A stretch of 64,000 nucleotides of DNA from Nevskia soli DSM 19509 (GCF_000711955.1 NZ_JONR01000014.1:62001-126000); one strand, 5' to 3'; counted from the stretch's first letter, positions 8,561 to 18,576 are shown. Made by a program: numbers and translations. The notes: generated from the sequence alone by a model not told the origin.

Positions 8561-8884
8561 ATGAATATGGATGGGACTGGCGCCGTACAAGGCATCGGCA
8601 CGGGCATCGAAGTGGCTTATGCCACCCCGGAACGGCAGGCCCTGATCCGCATCGAGGCGGTGCCCGGCTGCACGGTGCGGCAGGCGATCGAGCGCTCCGG
8701 CATCCTGGCGCGGTTCCCGGAAATCAGCCTGGAGCGGAGCCGGGTGGGCGTGTTCGGGCGGCTGCGTGAACTGGATGACCCCGTGGAGGCCGGGGACCGG
8801 GTGGAGATCTACCGGCCGCTGACGGCGGACCCGAAGCAGGCGCGGCGCTTGCGCGCGCGGAAGAAGGCGAAGGCCGGGGTCTAG
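8561..8884 (+). CDS. rnfH: RnfH/RatB family protein (UPF0125)
   Basis: A 107-residue small ubiquitin-fold protein: IEVAYATPERQALIRIEAVPG at the front and the conserved ending GDRVEIYRPLTADPKQARR are characteristic of the RnfH (formerly RatB) family. Its biochemical role is not established; it is usually found beside smpB, ratA and bamE. Here ratA, which normally sits between smpB and rnfH, is absent. Start chosen at the ATG at 8561; further in-frame ATGs follow at 8567. Translation upstream of 8561 would run into smpB. Confidence 0.9.
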   Translation: MNMDGTGAVQGIGTGIEVAYATPERQALIRIEAVPGCTVRQAIERSGILARFPEISLERSRVGVFGRLRELDDPVEAGDRVEIYRPLTADPKQARRLRARKKAKAGV

Positions 8885-8897
8885 CTAGTAAAGTCCG

Positions 8898-8965
8898 CTT
8901 GTTTCAACAGCTGACGCCCTAGCGCGCCCCACTTGTTTCAACAGTCCGGGCCACGGATGGCCCGG
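8898..8965. repeat. 13-bp direct repeat and a 7-bp stem between rnfH and bamE
   Basis: CTTGTTTCAACAG occurs at 8898 and 8932. It is followed by CCGGGCC-6-GGCCCGG (8946-8965), which lies between the two convergent genes and could weakly terminate transcription in either direction; no T run follows. Confidence 0.45.
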
Positions 8966-8984
8966 TGCTTGTACAGGGACGTAC

Positions 8985-9449
8985 CTACGGCGTGGGAATC
9001 GGCATGCCTACGCCGGTTTCCGTGCGTCCCGTGCCGTTGCTCTTGGCGCCGCTGTTCCCGTGGCGGGAATTCTCGTTCTCGTCCTTCTTCACCTGGTTGG
9101 CGAGGGTGTCGACGTCGGGGTTGCCGATGTTCTTGGTTTCGTTGGAGGCGATCTGCACGCCGTCCATCTTGGACAGCTTGTTGTCGTCGAAATACAGGGT
9201 CACGGTGCGGGTGCTGACCTGGCCGCGCGGGCTCTTGTAGTAGCCGAAGTAGTCCCAGCGCTCGCCGCGGAAGGGGTCGGTGGCGATCGGCGTACCCATC
9301 AGGAACTTGACCTGGTCGCGGGTCATGCCGAGCTGGAGCTGGTCGAGCTGCTTCTGCTCGATGACGTTGCCCTGGCGGGTGGGGAGCTTGTAGATGATGG
9401 AGCAACCGGACAGGCCGAGCACCAGCAGGGAAATCAGGATCGAGCGCAT
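8985..9449 (-). CDS. bamE: Outer membrane protein assembly factor BamE (SmpA)
   Basis: A 154-residue lipoprotein with the leader SILISLLVLGLSGC ending in a lipobox cysteine. The body shows the BamE fold signature: QLQLGMTRDQVKFLMGTP, then FRGERWDYFGYY and LYFDDNKLSKMDG. BamE is a periplasm-facing component of the Bam complex that inserts beta-barrel proteins in the outer membrane. The C-terminal 40 residues (NSRHGNSGAKSNG onward) are low-complexity and longer than in E. coli. Start chosen at the ATG at 9449; a TTG nine bases upstream is also possible. It is divergent from fur, the usual neighbour. Confidence 0.95.
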   Translation of the reverse strand: MRSILISLLVLGLSGCSIIYKLPTRQGNVIEQKQLDQLQLGMTRDQVKFLMGTPIATDPFRGERWDYFGYYKSPRGQVSTRTVTLYFDDNKLSKMDGVQIASNETKNIGNPDVDTLANQVKKDENENSRHGNSGAKSNGTGRTETGVGMPIPTP

Positions 9450-9556
9450 GAATCTCAATGAGTCTCAGTTGACGCGGCGGTAATCGCCGGCGGTTGTCGC
9501 GGGTAATACACTATGGGTGCGATAATAACCCAACATTCTTCACGGCGGACCCCCCA

Positions 9557-10003
9557 GTGGAATCTCAGGACCTCAGAAACGCCGGCCTCAAGGTCACGCT
9601 GCCCAGGCTCAAGATTCTGGAAATGCTGGAGCATAGCGATACCCGCCATCTCTCCGCCGAAGAAATCTACCGGCAGCTGATGGATACCGGGGAAGACATC
9701 GGCCTGGCCACGGTGTACCGCGTGCTGACCCAGTTCGAGGCGGCCGGCCTGGTCACCCGCCATCATTTCGAGGGCGGCCACGCGGTGTTCGAGCTGGAAC
9801 GCGGCCACCACCACGACCACATGGTCTGCATCAAGTGCGGCCATGTGGACGAGTTCGAGGACGAAACCATCGAAAAGCGCCAGCGCGAGAAGGCCGAATC
9901 GCTGGGCTACCGGCTGATCGAGCACAGCCTGATCATGTACGGCGAATGCGTGCGCAAGAACTGCCCGCACCTCAAGGCGGGGCAGCAGGTACGCAAGATC
10001 TGA
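9557..10003 (+). CDS. fur: Ferric uptake regulator Fur
   Basis: 148 residues from a GTG at 9557, preceded by GGCGGA as ribosome site; this start matches the E. coli length and N-terminus (NAGLKVTLPRLKILEML). The winged-helix DNA-binding region includes GLATVYRVLTQFEAAGLV, and the metal sites include HHHDHMVCIKCGHVDEF and CVRKNCPHL. Fur represses iron-uptake genes when loaded with Fe(II). The upstream extension to 9494 lacks homology. A 20-bp perfect palindrome (10011-10030) follows the stop and might terminate the transcript. Confidence 0.97.
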   Translation: MESQDLRNAGLKVTLPRLKILEMLEHSDTRHLSAEEIYRQLMDTGEDIGLATVYRVLTQFEAAGLVTRHHFEGGHAVFELERGHHHDHMVCIKCGHVDEFEDETIEKRQREKAESLGYRLIEHSLIMYGECVRKNCPHLKAGQQVRKI

Positions 10004-10067
10004 GGGCGGTCGCGCCCGGCGCCGGGCGCGGAACTGGCCCGGTATGGATGATTAGGGGGTCCTAGCC

Positions 10068-10415
10068 ATGATCAAACAGTTCGCCATTGCGGTACTGGCC
10101 CTGGCTGCTTCGGCCGCCCAGGCGGACGAGGCCCAGCCGAGCATCGGGCAGGACATCAAATCCGGTGCCACGGCGATCGGGCACGGCTTCAGGGACGGCG
10201 CCAAGGCAGTGGGCCACGCCGGCCGTGACTTCGGCCATGCGGTCGGCAAGGGCGCGAAAACCGTGGGCCATGGCATCCGCGATACCTCCAAGGACGTGGG
10301 GCACAAGGTGGGGCATGCGGCCAAGTCCACCGGTCATGCCATCGGCAACGGGGCGCACAAGGCCGGGACGGCGATCGGCGATGCCGCGCACAAGGCGACA
10401 GGCGAAGAAAAGTAA
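10068..10415 (+). CDS. Small secreted protein with 11-residue Gly/His/Ala repeats
   Basis: A 115-residue protein with a clear signal peptide (MIKQFAIAVLALAASAAQA) and an AGGGGG-like ribosome site (TAGGGGGTCC) before the ATG. The mature part is built of 11-residue units beginning with a small hydrophobic pair and GH: AIGHGFRDGAK, AVGHAGRDFGH, a 7-residue unit AVGKGAK, TVGHGIRDTSK, DVGHKVGHAAK, STGHAIGNGAH and KAGTAIGDAAH. I do not recognise the family. The 11-residue period and composition recall late-embryogenesis-abundant-like amphipathic helices, which is only a resemblance. It is probably periplasmic. It lies between fur and recN and is convergent with recN. Confidence 0.75.
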   Translation: MIKQFAIAVLALAASAAQADEAQPSIGQDIKSGATAIGHGFRDGAKAVGHAGRDFGHAVGKGAKTVGHGIRDTSKDVGHKVGHAAKSTGHAIGNGAHKAGTAIGDAAHKATGEEK

Positions 10416-10454
10416 AGTTATCGGGCCGGCTCAGGCTGGCTGATGGCCCGGCGG

Positions 10455-12125
10455 TCAGCGGGCGGCCCGTTTCAGCAGATCCTTGGCCAGCGCCTGCGTC
10501 GCCCCGGTCATTTCCTTTCCACCCAGCATGCGGGCCACTTCGCCGACGCGGCCGGCGCTGTCCAGGCCGTTGACCCGGGTGAAGGTGGCGCCGCCGCGCA
10601 CTTCCTTGTGGATGCCGAAATGCTGCTGTCCCTGCGCCGCCACCTGGGCCAGGTGGGTGACGCAGAGTACCTGGCGGTGCGTGCCCAGGGCGCGCAGCTC
10701 GCGGCCCACCACCTCGGCGGTGGCGCCGCCGATGCCGGCGTCGACCTCGTCGAAGATCATGGTGGCGGCGCCTTCGCCCTGGCGCAGACTGACCTGGATG
10801 GCCAGGCTGACGCGGGACAGTTCGCCACCGGAGGCCACCTTGGCCAGGGCGCGCGGCGGCTGGCCGGGGTTGGCGGAGAAATCGAAGCGCACCAGGTCCT
10901 CGCCCTGGGGGCTGGGCCGCTCGCGGCCGGCCGGCTCGACGGCGGGGATGAAGCTGGCGTTGGGCATGCCCAGTTCGCGCACGCGGGCGGTGACGTCCTT
11001 GGCCAGACCCAGGGCGGCCTTGCTGCGTGCCTGGGTCAATACCTTGGCCGCTTTCCTGTAGATGTCGAGGGCGGCCTGACGCTCGCGTTCCAGCGCATCC
11101 AGCCGTTCGGCAGCGCCTTCCAGTCCGCCCAGTTCCTCGCGTAGCTGGGCCTGCCGGGCGGTCAGCTCGTCGGCGCGGACGCGGTGCTTGCGCGCCAGGT
11201 CGTGCACGGCGGCGAGTCGGCGTTCCACCTCGGTCAGGCGCTGCGGATCCAGGTCGAGCTTTTCCAGCAGGCGGCGCAGGGTCTCGGCGGCTTCCTGCGC
11301 CTGGGTCTGGGCACTGATCGCCAGGGTTTCGATCTCGGCGAAGTCCGGGTGCAGCGGCACCAGGCCGTGCAGGGCGGCGAGGGCGGCGGAGATCTGGTCG
11401 TAGGCGCACTGGTCGCCGCCATAGAGGAGCTGTTGGGCGTTGCCGCCGTCCTCGATCAGGCGGCCGGCATTGGCCAGGGTCTTGTGCTCGGCGTCGAGCG
11501 CTTTCAGCTCATCTTCCTGCAGGCCGAGGGCGTCCAGTTCCTGCAACTGGAAACGCAGGTAGTCGAGCTGGGCCGGGTCGCGGGTCTGCGCGGCGCGCAC
11601 GGCATCGATCTGGGCCTCGATGCGCTGCACGCCGGCAGCGGCAGCGGCCACCGCGGCGAGGGCGTCGGCATGCTGGCCGTAGTCGTCGAGCACGCTGCGC
11701 TGGGTATCGGCGCGCAGCAGGGTCTGGCTCTCGCCCTGGCCGAACACTTCCACCAGGGATTCGCCCAGGGCGCGCAGGTCGGCGGCGGTGACCAGGCTGC
11801 CGTTGACGAAGGCGCGGGTGCGGCCTTCGGCCTGGACCACGCGGCGGATGGTGCAGAGGTCGCCGTCGCTCAGCTCGCGCTCGGCCAGCCAGGTGGCGGC
11901 GTAGGGAGAGTCTTCCAGCGAGAACTCGGCCGAGACTTCGGCCTTGTCGCTGCCGCTGCGCACCAGGGCGCTGTCGGCGCGGGTGCCGATGACCAGGCCC
12001 AGGGCGTCGATCAGGATCGACTTGCCGGCGCCGGTCTCGCCGGTCAGCACGCTGAAGCCGGCGGCGAAATCGAGGCTCAGCTCGTCGATGATGGCGAGGT
12101 TGCGGATGTGCAGGTGGCGCAGCAT
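10455..12125 (-). CDS. recN: DNA repair protein RecN
   Basis: A 556-residue SMC-like ATPase of double-strand break repair. Walker A is GETGAGKSILIDALGL (residues about 29-44), a long coiled-coil middle follows, and the C-terminal half carries the signature ASGGELSRVSLAIQV, Walker B FDEVDAGIGG and the VTHLAQVAAQ switch. Length is normal. It follows the NAD kinase gene by 16 bases on the same strand, an arrangement common in gammaproteobacteria, so the two are probably co-transcribed. I saw no clear LexA box in the short gap. Confidence 0.97.
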   Translation of the reverse strand: MLRHLHIRNLAIIDELSLDFAAGFSVLTGETGAGKSILIDALGLVIGTRADSALVRSGSDKAEVSAEFSLEDSPYAATWLAERELSDGDLCTIRRVVQAEGRTRAFVNGSLVTAADLRALGESLVEVFGQGESQTLLRADTQRSVLDDYGQHADALAAVAAAAAGVQRIEAQIDAVRAAQTRDPAQLDYLRFQLQELDALGLQEDELKALDAEHKTLANAGRLIEDGGNAQQLLYGGDQCAYDQISAALAALHGLVPLHPDFAEIETLAISAQTQAQEAAETLRRLLEKLDLDPQRLTEVERRLAAVHDLARKHRVRADELTARQAQLREELGGLEGAAERLDALERERQAALDIYRKAAKVLTQARSKAALGLAKDVTARVRELGMPNASFIPAVEPAGRERPSPQGEDLVRFDFSANPGQPPRALAKVASGGELSRVSLAIQVSLRQGEGAATMIFDEVDAGIGGATAEVVGRELRALGTHRQVLCVTHLAQVAAQGQQHFGIHKEVRGGATFTRVNGLDSAGRVGEVARMLGGKEMTGATQALAKDLLKRAAR

Positions 12126-12141
12126 GGATTCTTTGTGGTCT

Positions 12142-13071
12142 TCAGAGTCGTTCGGCGCCGCCGGGGCCGCGGCCCCAGTGCAGCTTGTTGCGCAGCAGCT
12201 CGAAGAAGCTGTAGTTGCGCGGGTGGATCAGGCGCAGCCGGTGCGGCGAGCTGGTCACTTCCACCGAGTCGCCGGCGTCCAGGGTGACGCTGACCTGGCC
12301 GTCGCAGGTGACGCTGACGCCGCTGACCTCGCCGCGCAGCACGATGCGGATGGTGCCGCCGGCCGGTACCACGATGGGCCGGTCGGACAGGGTGTGCGGG
12401 CAGATCGGCACCAGGGCCACGGCGTGCAGGGAGGGGTGCAGTACCGGACCGCCGCCGGACAGGGCGTAGGCGGTGGAGCCGGTGGGGGTGGCGACGACGA
12501 TGCCGTCGGCGCGGTGCTGGCTGATGAACTCGCCGTCCAGCCAGGTTTCGAACTCGAGCATGCGGATCGAGGCCTGGTTGCGCACCACCACGTCGTTGAC
12601 GGCGTGCAGCAGGGGCAGGTTGCTGGTGTCGGCGCGGCGCAGGGTCGCTTCGAGCAGCAGCCGCTCCTCCACCGGCAAGTCGCCGCCGAGCACCGCGTCG
12701 AGGGTTTCGTTGAGATCTTCCGGCAGCACGTCGACCATGAAGCCGAGGCGGCCCTGGTTGACGCCGAGGATGGGCACGCCGTGCGGCGCCAGGGCGCGGC
12801 CGGCGCCGAGCAGGGTGCCGTCGCCGCCGACCACGATGGCCAGGTCGCTGCGCGAGGCCAGGGCGCCCATCGGCAGGAATTCCACGTCCAGGCCCGGCAT
12901 TTCGGGACGGTTTGCGTCCGGCGCCAGCACCGCCGCGATCTGGCCGGCCTGGCGTCGCGCCAGCAGCGCGGTGGCGACCGAACGCAGGGTCTCCGCGGCG
13001 CGCGCGTCGTCGCGCTTGCCGATGATGGCGATCGTCGAGTACCTGGCCTTTGCGGCCTTTGCTTGGCTCAT
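12142..13071 (-). CDS. nadK: NAD kinase
   Basis: A 309-residue enzyme phosphorylating NAD to NADP with ATP. Motifs are GGDGTLLGAGR, the NDVVV segment, and TPTGSTAYALSGGGPVLHP, all diagnostic for the family. The start chosen is the ATG at 13071 (MSQAKAAKARYSTIAIIGK), because sequence upstream of it is not homologous and falls in the intergenic region toward hrcA. It is divergent from hrcA and followed closely by recN. Confidence 0.96.
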   Translation of the reverse strand: MSQAKAAKARYSTIAIIGKRDDARAAETLRSVATALLARRQAGQIAAVLAPDANRPEMPGLDVEFLPMGALASRSDLAIVVGGDGTLLGAGRALAPHGVPILGVNQGRLGFMVDVLPEDLNETLDAVLGGDLPVEERLLLEATLRRADTSNLPLLHAVNDVVVRNQASIRMLEFETWLDGEFISQHRADGIVVATPTGSTAYALSGGGPVLHPSLHAVALVPICPHTLSDRPIVVPAGGTIRIVLRGEVSGVSVTCDGQVSVTLDAGDSVEVTSSPHRLRLIHPRNYSFFELLRNKLHWGRGPGGAERL

Positions 13072-13154
13072 TTGCTTGAAATTCTGGCCCCGGCGCAAAT
13101 TATCATGAACAGATGTCGGAAAGTGGGCGATGTGGAGCCGTGTTAAGGGTATTC

Positions 13155-13183
13155 TTGACACGCTTTTTGCTGCATTGCCAGCA
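13155..13183 (+). promoter_or_regulatory. Possible sigma-70 promoter of hrcA
   Basis: A consensus -35 TTGACA (13155-13160) is followed after 18 bases by CAGCAT, a poor -10. No CIRCE inverted repeat was found in the nadK-hrcA gap. Confidence 0.3.
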
Positions 13184-13210
13184 TTGTCAGAACGTGGGGT
13201 CGTGGAGAAC

Positions 13211-14251
13211 ATGCCGCAACAGTTGGATGCCAGAGCCGCTGAGCTGCTGAAGTTGCTGATCGAGCGTTACGTGCACGACGGTCTGCCGGTCGGTTCGCGC
13301 ACCCTGGCGCGCGCTTTCAGCGTCGAGCTGAGCCCCGCAACCATTCGCAACGTGATGGCGGACCTGGAGGAATTCGGCTTCGTCTCTTCGCCGCACACTT
13401 CCGCCGGCCGCGTGCCGACCACCCGCGGCTACCGCTATTTCGTCGATTCCCTGCTGGCGCCGGAGCAGCTCTCGGATTCCGAGCAGTCGCGCATCGCCGA
13501 GGACCTGGTGCCGGGCAGCAAGTCGCCGGCCGACCTGCTGCACGCCGCCTCCAACCTGCTGTCGCGCCTGTCGGCCATGGCCGGGGTGGTGACGGTGCCG
13601 CGGCGCAACCTGGCGGTGCTGCGGCGCATCGAGTTCATGCCGCTGTCCGGCGGACGGGTGCTGGCGATCCTGGTGGTGAACCAGCGCGAAGTGCAGAACC
13701 GCGTGCTGGACATGGGGCGCGACTATTCCGCCTCGGAGCTGGAACGCTACTCCAACATCATCAACGAGAATTTCGCCGGCCGCGAGCTGACCAGCCTGCG
13801 CCGCACCCTGGTGGAAGACCTCAGCGAGGCGCAGAAGCGCGTCAACCAGATCCTGGGCGAGGCCGGTGTGCTGGCCGAGCGGGCGCTGGGCGCGCAGCAG
13901 GACGCGGAAGATTACGTGCTGGCCGGCGGCACCAACCTGCTGGCTTTCCAGGAGCTGGGCGACATCAACCGCCTGCGCAACCTGTTCGAGGTGCTGGACC
14001 GCAAGCGCGACCTGCTGGAGCTGTTCGACCAGTGCCTGACCGCCTCCGGGGTGCAGATCTTCATCGGCGGCGAGTCCGGCTACCAGGTGCTGGACGAGTG
14101 CAGCGTGGTCACCTCTCCTTACTATGTGGACGGGCAGGTGGCGGGGGTCCTGGGGGTCATCGGCCCCACCCGGATGGCATATCCGCGTATCATTCCGCTC
14201 GTTGCCGAGACCGCCCGCGCGCTCAGCGCGGGGTTGAAAGCCGAAAGCTGA
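13211..14251 (+). CDS. hrcA: Heat-inducible transcription repressor HrcA
   Basis: A 346-residue repressor of class I heat-shock genes that binds CIRCE operators and depends on GroEL for folding. The N-terminal winged helix is seen in SRTLARAFSVELSPATIRNVM and SSPHTSAGRVPTTRGYRYFVD; the C-terminal part ends in the conserved VLGVIGPTRMAYPRIIPLV. The ATG at 13211 gives the family N-terminus; upstream in-frame codons are not conserved. hrcA precedes grpE-dnaK-dnaJ. Its target operators are probably elsewhere (for example groESL), since none is visible here. Confidence 0.96.
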   Translation: MPQQLDARAAELLKLLIERYVHDGLPVGSRTLARAFSVELSPATIRNVMADLEEFGFVSSPHTSAGRVPTTRGYRYFVDSLLAPEQLSDSEQSRIAEDLVPGSKSPADLLHAASNLLSRLSAMAGVVTVPRRNLAVLRRIEFMPLSGGRVLAILVVNQREVQNRVLDMGRDYSASELERYSNIINENFAGRELTSLRRTLVEDLSEAQKRVNQILGEAGVLAERALGAQQDAEDYVLAGGTNLLAFQELGDINRLRNLFEVLDRKRDLLELFDQCLTASGVQIFIGGESGYQVLDECSVVTSPYYVDGQVAGVLGVIGPTRMAYPRIIPLVAETARALSAGLKAES

Positions 14252-14261
14252 GTCCCCAAGA
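14233..14261 (+). promoter_or_regulatory. Candidate sigma-32 heat-shock promoter for grpE-dnaK-dnaJ
   Basis: GTTGAAA (14233-14239), 14 bases, then CCCCAAGA (14254-14261) closely fits the sigma-32 consensus CTTGAAA-(11-16)-CCCCATNT. It straddles the hrcA stop and lies about 75 bases before grpE. Confidence 0.6.
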
Positions 14262-14337
14262 AGTTGTTGTCTGACAGTCCGCCTAGGGGGTGGGCTGAAG
14301 TCGTTTTGCCTCCCAAAAACCAGGACCGCAGTAACCA

Positions 14338-14880
14338 ATGACGGAAAACATCGATCCGAACGCGACCGCGCCTGCGGTCGATCCCGCGACTGACCTGGCC
14401 GCGCTCCAGGCCCGGCTCGCCGCGGCCGAGCAGCAGGTTTCCGCCCTGCGCGACCAGAACCTGCGCACCGTGGCGGAAATGGACAACGTGCGCAAGCGCG
14501 CCGAGCGCGAGATCGCCACCGGCCTCAAGTACGGCGCCGACCGCGTGCTGGGCGACCTGCTGGCGGTGATCGACAGCCTGGAACTGGGCCTGAAGGCCGC
14601 CGCCTCCCCGGAAGCCACGGCCAAATCCATCGGCGAAGGCCTGGGCCTGACCCACAAGCAGCTGCTGAGCTTCTTCGAGAAGCATGGCGTGAAGGTGGTG
14701 GACCCGGCCGGCCAGCCGTTCAACCCCGAGCTGCACGAGGCGGTGTCGGCGGTGGAATCCGCCGATGTGGCGCCGAACCACGTGGTGGCGGTGATGCAGA
14801 AGGGCTATCGCCTGCACGAACGCCTGCTGCGCCCCGCCATGGTGATGGTGGCGCGCGCGCCGGCCGGCGCGGCGTCTTGA
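14338..14880 (+). CDS. grpE: Nucleotide exchange factor GrpE
   Basis: A 180-residue thermosensing exchange factor for DnaK. A long N-terminal coiled coil (AALQARLAAAEQQVSALRDQ) leads to EMDNVRKRAEREI, and the C-terminal beta domain contains GVKVVDPAGQPFNPELHEAV and the ending RLLRPAMVMVA. The start ATG is preceded by CAGGA. The gene heads the grpE-dnaK-dnaJ cluster and is probably served by a sigma-32 promoter at the end of hrcA. Confidence 0.97.
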   Translation: MTENIDPNATAPAVDPATDLAALQARLAAAEQQVSALRDQNLRTVAEMDNVRKRAEREIATGLKYGADRVLGDLLAVIDSLELGLKAAASPEATAKSIGEGLGLTHKQLLSFFEKHGVKVVDPAGQPFNPELHEAVSAVESADVAPNHVVAVMQKGYRLHERLLRPAMVMVARAPAGAAS

Positions 14881-14971
14881 ACCCTGTCAATTGAGCCATA
14901 GATAAAGGCTCGTAGCAAACAACACTTTCTTATTCGATTCAGTACCAACCCGAACCAGAGCGGAACAGAAC

Positions 14972-16897
<1,926 letters not shown>

Positions 16898-16914
16898 AGC
16901 GGTATCACCAAAAG

Positions 16915-16942
16915 GCGGGCGCGAAACTTGCGCCCGCTTTTT
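16915..16942 (+). terminator. Terminator between dnaK and dnaJ
   Basis: Stem GCGGGCGC/GCGCCCGC with loop GAAACTT followed by five T. It lies 18 bases after the dnaK stop and 34 bases before dnaJ, so it probably attenuates rather than blocks dnaJ expression. Confidence 0.8.
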
Positions 16943-16975
16943 GCGTTTCTGACGTAGCCAGGGGAGCGGTACGGC

Positions 16976-18103
16976 GTGTCCAAGCGTGATTACTACGAAG
17001 TCCTCAGTGTTTCCAAGGAAGCCGGCGACGACGAGCTGAAGAAGGCTTATCGCAAGCTCGCCATGAAATACCACCCGGACCGCAACCCGGGCGACCACAC
17101 GGCCGAGGAGCGCTTCAAGGAGGCCAACGAGGCCTATGAGGTGCTGTGCGATCCGCAGAAGCGCGAGGTCTATGACCGCTACGGTCACGAGGGTCTGCAG
17201 CGCGGCGGCGGTGGAGCCGGCGGCGCCGGTTTCGGCGCCGGCTTCGCCGACATCTTCGGCGATGTGTTCTCGGACATCTTCGGCGGCGCCGGTGGGCGCG
17301 GCGGCCCGCGGCGCGGCTCCGACCTGCGCTACACCATGGAACTCACGCTGGAGCAGGCGGTATTCGGCACCGCCGAGACCATCCGCATTCCCACCGTCGA
17401 GGACTGCGAGCCCTGCCACGGCAACGGCACCGCCGACGGCAAGCCGGCGCGCGAGTGCACCACTTGCCGCGGCGCGGGCCAGGTGCGGGTCCAGCAGGGT
17501 TTCTTCGTATTGCAGCAGACCTGCCCGGCCTGTCGCGGTCGCGGCACCGCCGTCACCGATCCCTGCAAGAGCTGCCGCGGCGCCGGCAAGGTGCGCGGCG
17601 AGAAGACCCTGGAAGTGAAGATTCCGGCCGGTGTCGATACCGGCGACCGCATCCGCCTTACCGGCGAGGGCGAGCGCGGCGAGCGCAATGCGCCCGCGGG
17701 CGATCTCTACGTGCAGGTACAGGTCAAGCCGCACGACATGTTCGAGCGCGACGGCAGCGATCTCTACTGCACCGTGCCGGTGAGCATGGTCACCGCCGCC
17801 CTCGGCGGCGAACTCGAAGTGCCAACCCTGTCCGGCAAGGCCACCCTGAAGATCGGCGAGTCCACCCAGAGCGGCAAGCAGTTCCGCCTGCGCGGCCTGG
17901 GCGTCAAGCCGGTGCGCGGCGGCGCCACCGGCGACCTGCTGTGCAACGTGGTGGTCGAGACGCCGGTGCACCTGACCAAGAAGCAGAAGGAATTGCTGCG
18001 CGAGCTGGGTGAATCGCTGGGCGAGAAGAAGCACAGCCCGCAGACCAGTTCATGGCTGGACAAGGCCAAGCATTTCTTCGACGAGCATCTTAAGGCGCCG
18101 TAG
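16976..18103 (+). CDS. dnaJ: Chaperone DnaJ (Hsp40)
   Basis: A 375-residue co-chaperone starting at GTG, with GGGGAG 9 bases upstream. The J domain has the HPD triad (YHPDRNPGD), followed by a Gly/Phe-rich stretch, four zinc-binding CxxCxGxG-type repeats (CEPCHGNG, CTTCRGAG, CPACRGRG, CKSCRGAG) and the C-terminal substrate-binding domains. All elements of a type I DnaJ are present. A 10-bp hairpin (18119-18143) without T run follows the stop. Confidence 0.98.
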   Translation: MSKRDYYEVLSVSKEAGDDELKKAYRKLAMKYHPDRNPGDHTAEERFKEANEAYEVLCDPQKREVYDRYGHEGLQRGGGGAGGAGFGAGFADIFGDVFSDIFGGAGGRGGPRRGSDLRYTMELTLEQAVFGTAETIRIPTVEDCEPCHGNGTADGKPARECTTCRGAGQVRVQQGFFVLQQTCPACRGRGTAVTDPCKSCRGAGKVRGEKTLEVKIPAGVDTGDRIRLTGEGERGERNAPAGDLYVQVQVKPHDMFERDGSDLYCTVPVSMVTAALGGELEVPTLSGKATLKIGESTQSGKQFRLRGLGVKPVRGGATGDLLCNVVVETPVHLTKKQKELLRELGESLGEKKHSPQTSSWLDKAKHFFDEHLKAP

Positions 18104-18118
18104 GGCTGGATAAAGCGT

Positions 18119-18143
18119 GCCCGCAAGGCCATGCCTTGCGGGC
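18119..18143. terminator. Hairpin downstream of dnaJ
   Basis: Arms GCCCGCAAGGC and GCCTTGCGGGC enclose a short CAT loop, 16 bases after the dnaJ stop. No T run follows, so it is a terminator-like or mRNA-stabilising hairpin. Confidence 0.5.
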
Positions 18144-18163
18144 GCTGAAGAGATGAATCATCC

Positions 18164-18238
18164 GTAGGTCGGCTCAAGCGTAGCGGAGCCGACGTTGCGT
18201 CAAGGCCTGTCGGCTCCGCTACGCTTGAGCCGACCTAC
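18164..18238. repeat. Perfect 30-bp inverted repeat (REP/MITE-like)
   Basis: Arms 18164-18193 and 18209-18238 are exactly complementary around a 15-base loop; each arm begins GTAGGTCGGCTCAAGCG. Elements of this look are widespread extragenic palindromes in related bacteria. Its right end abuts the stop codon of the adjacent decarboxylase remnant. Confidence 0.85.
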
Positions 18239-18239
18239 C

Positions 18240-18479
18240 TCAGGGCAGCACTGCGACCAGCGCCCGCATTACCCGCTCCACATTCTCATGCGTCGTGCGC
18301 CAGTTGCTGAAGGCGGTGCGCAGGCACCAGCTCCCTTCGTGGACGCTGGGGATCATGAACACCTCTCCCGCATCGCGCAGCGCCCGCACCAGGGCCTGCA
18401 AGCGGGCTCTTGCGGATCCGATGCCCGGCCTGCTCAATGCGCGGTTCCGGTCCGATCCGGGTAACGCCGCCTTTTTCAC
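18240..18479 (-). pseudogene. C-terminal remnant of a PLP-dependent decarboxylase
   Basis: The minus-strand frame encodes 79 residues whose second half (VFMIPSVHEGSWCLRTAFSN, then WRTT) looks like the C-terminus of group II pyridoxal-dependent (aromatic amino acid-type) decarboxylases. The PLP-binding domain and most of the protein are missing, and dapB begins 98 bases away, so this is a truncated leftover, ending against a perfect palindrome. The family assignment rests on a short stretch. Confidence 0.55.
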
Positions 18480-18542
18480 GCAGGGCCTTGCGGCAGGCAG
18501 CGGTGCGGTGGAACGCGCAATACAGTTCGATGGTCAGCTACT

Positions 18543-18548
18543 TATAAT
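18543..18548 (+). promoter_or_regulatory. Perfect -10 box upstream of dapB
   Basis: TATAAT lies 28 bases before the dapB ATG. The -35 region at the right distance is poor, so promoter strength is uncertain. Confidence 0.4.
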
Positions 18549-18576
18549 GGCGGCGACTACACTCACAACCATTCCA

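Noticed and set aside
10011..10030. 20-bp perfect palindrome after fur as an operator or origin
   Set aside because: It has no loop or T run and consists only of G and C; a weak terminator is the simplest reading and it is too short to support more.
13072..13210. A CIRCE operator before hrcA
   Set aside because: No TTAGCACTC-N9-GAGTGCTAA-like inverted repeat is present in the gap.
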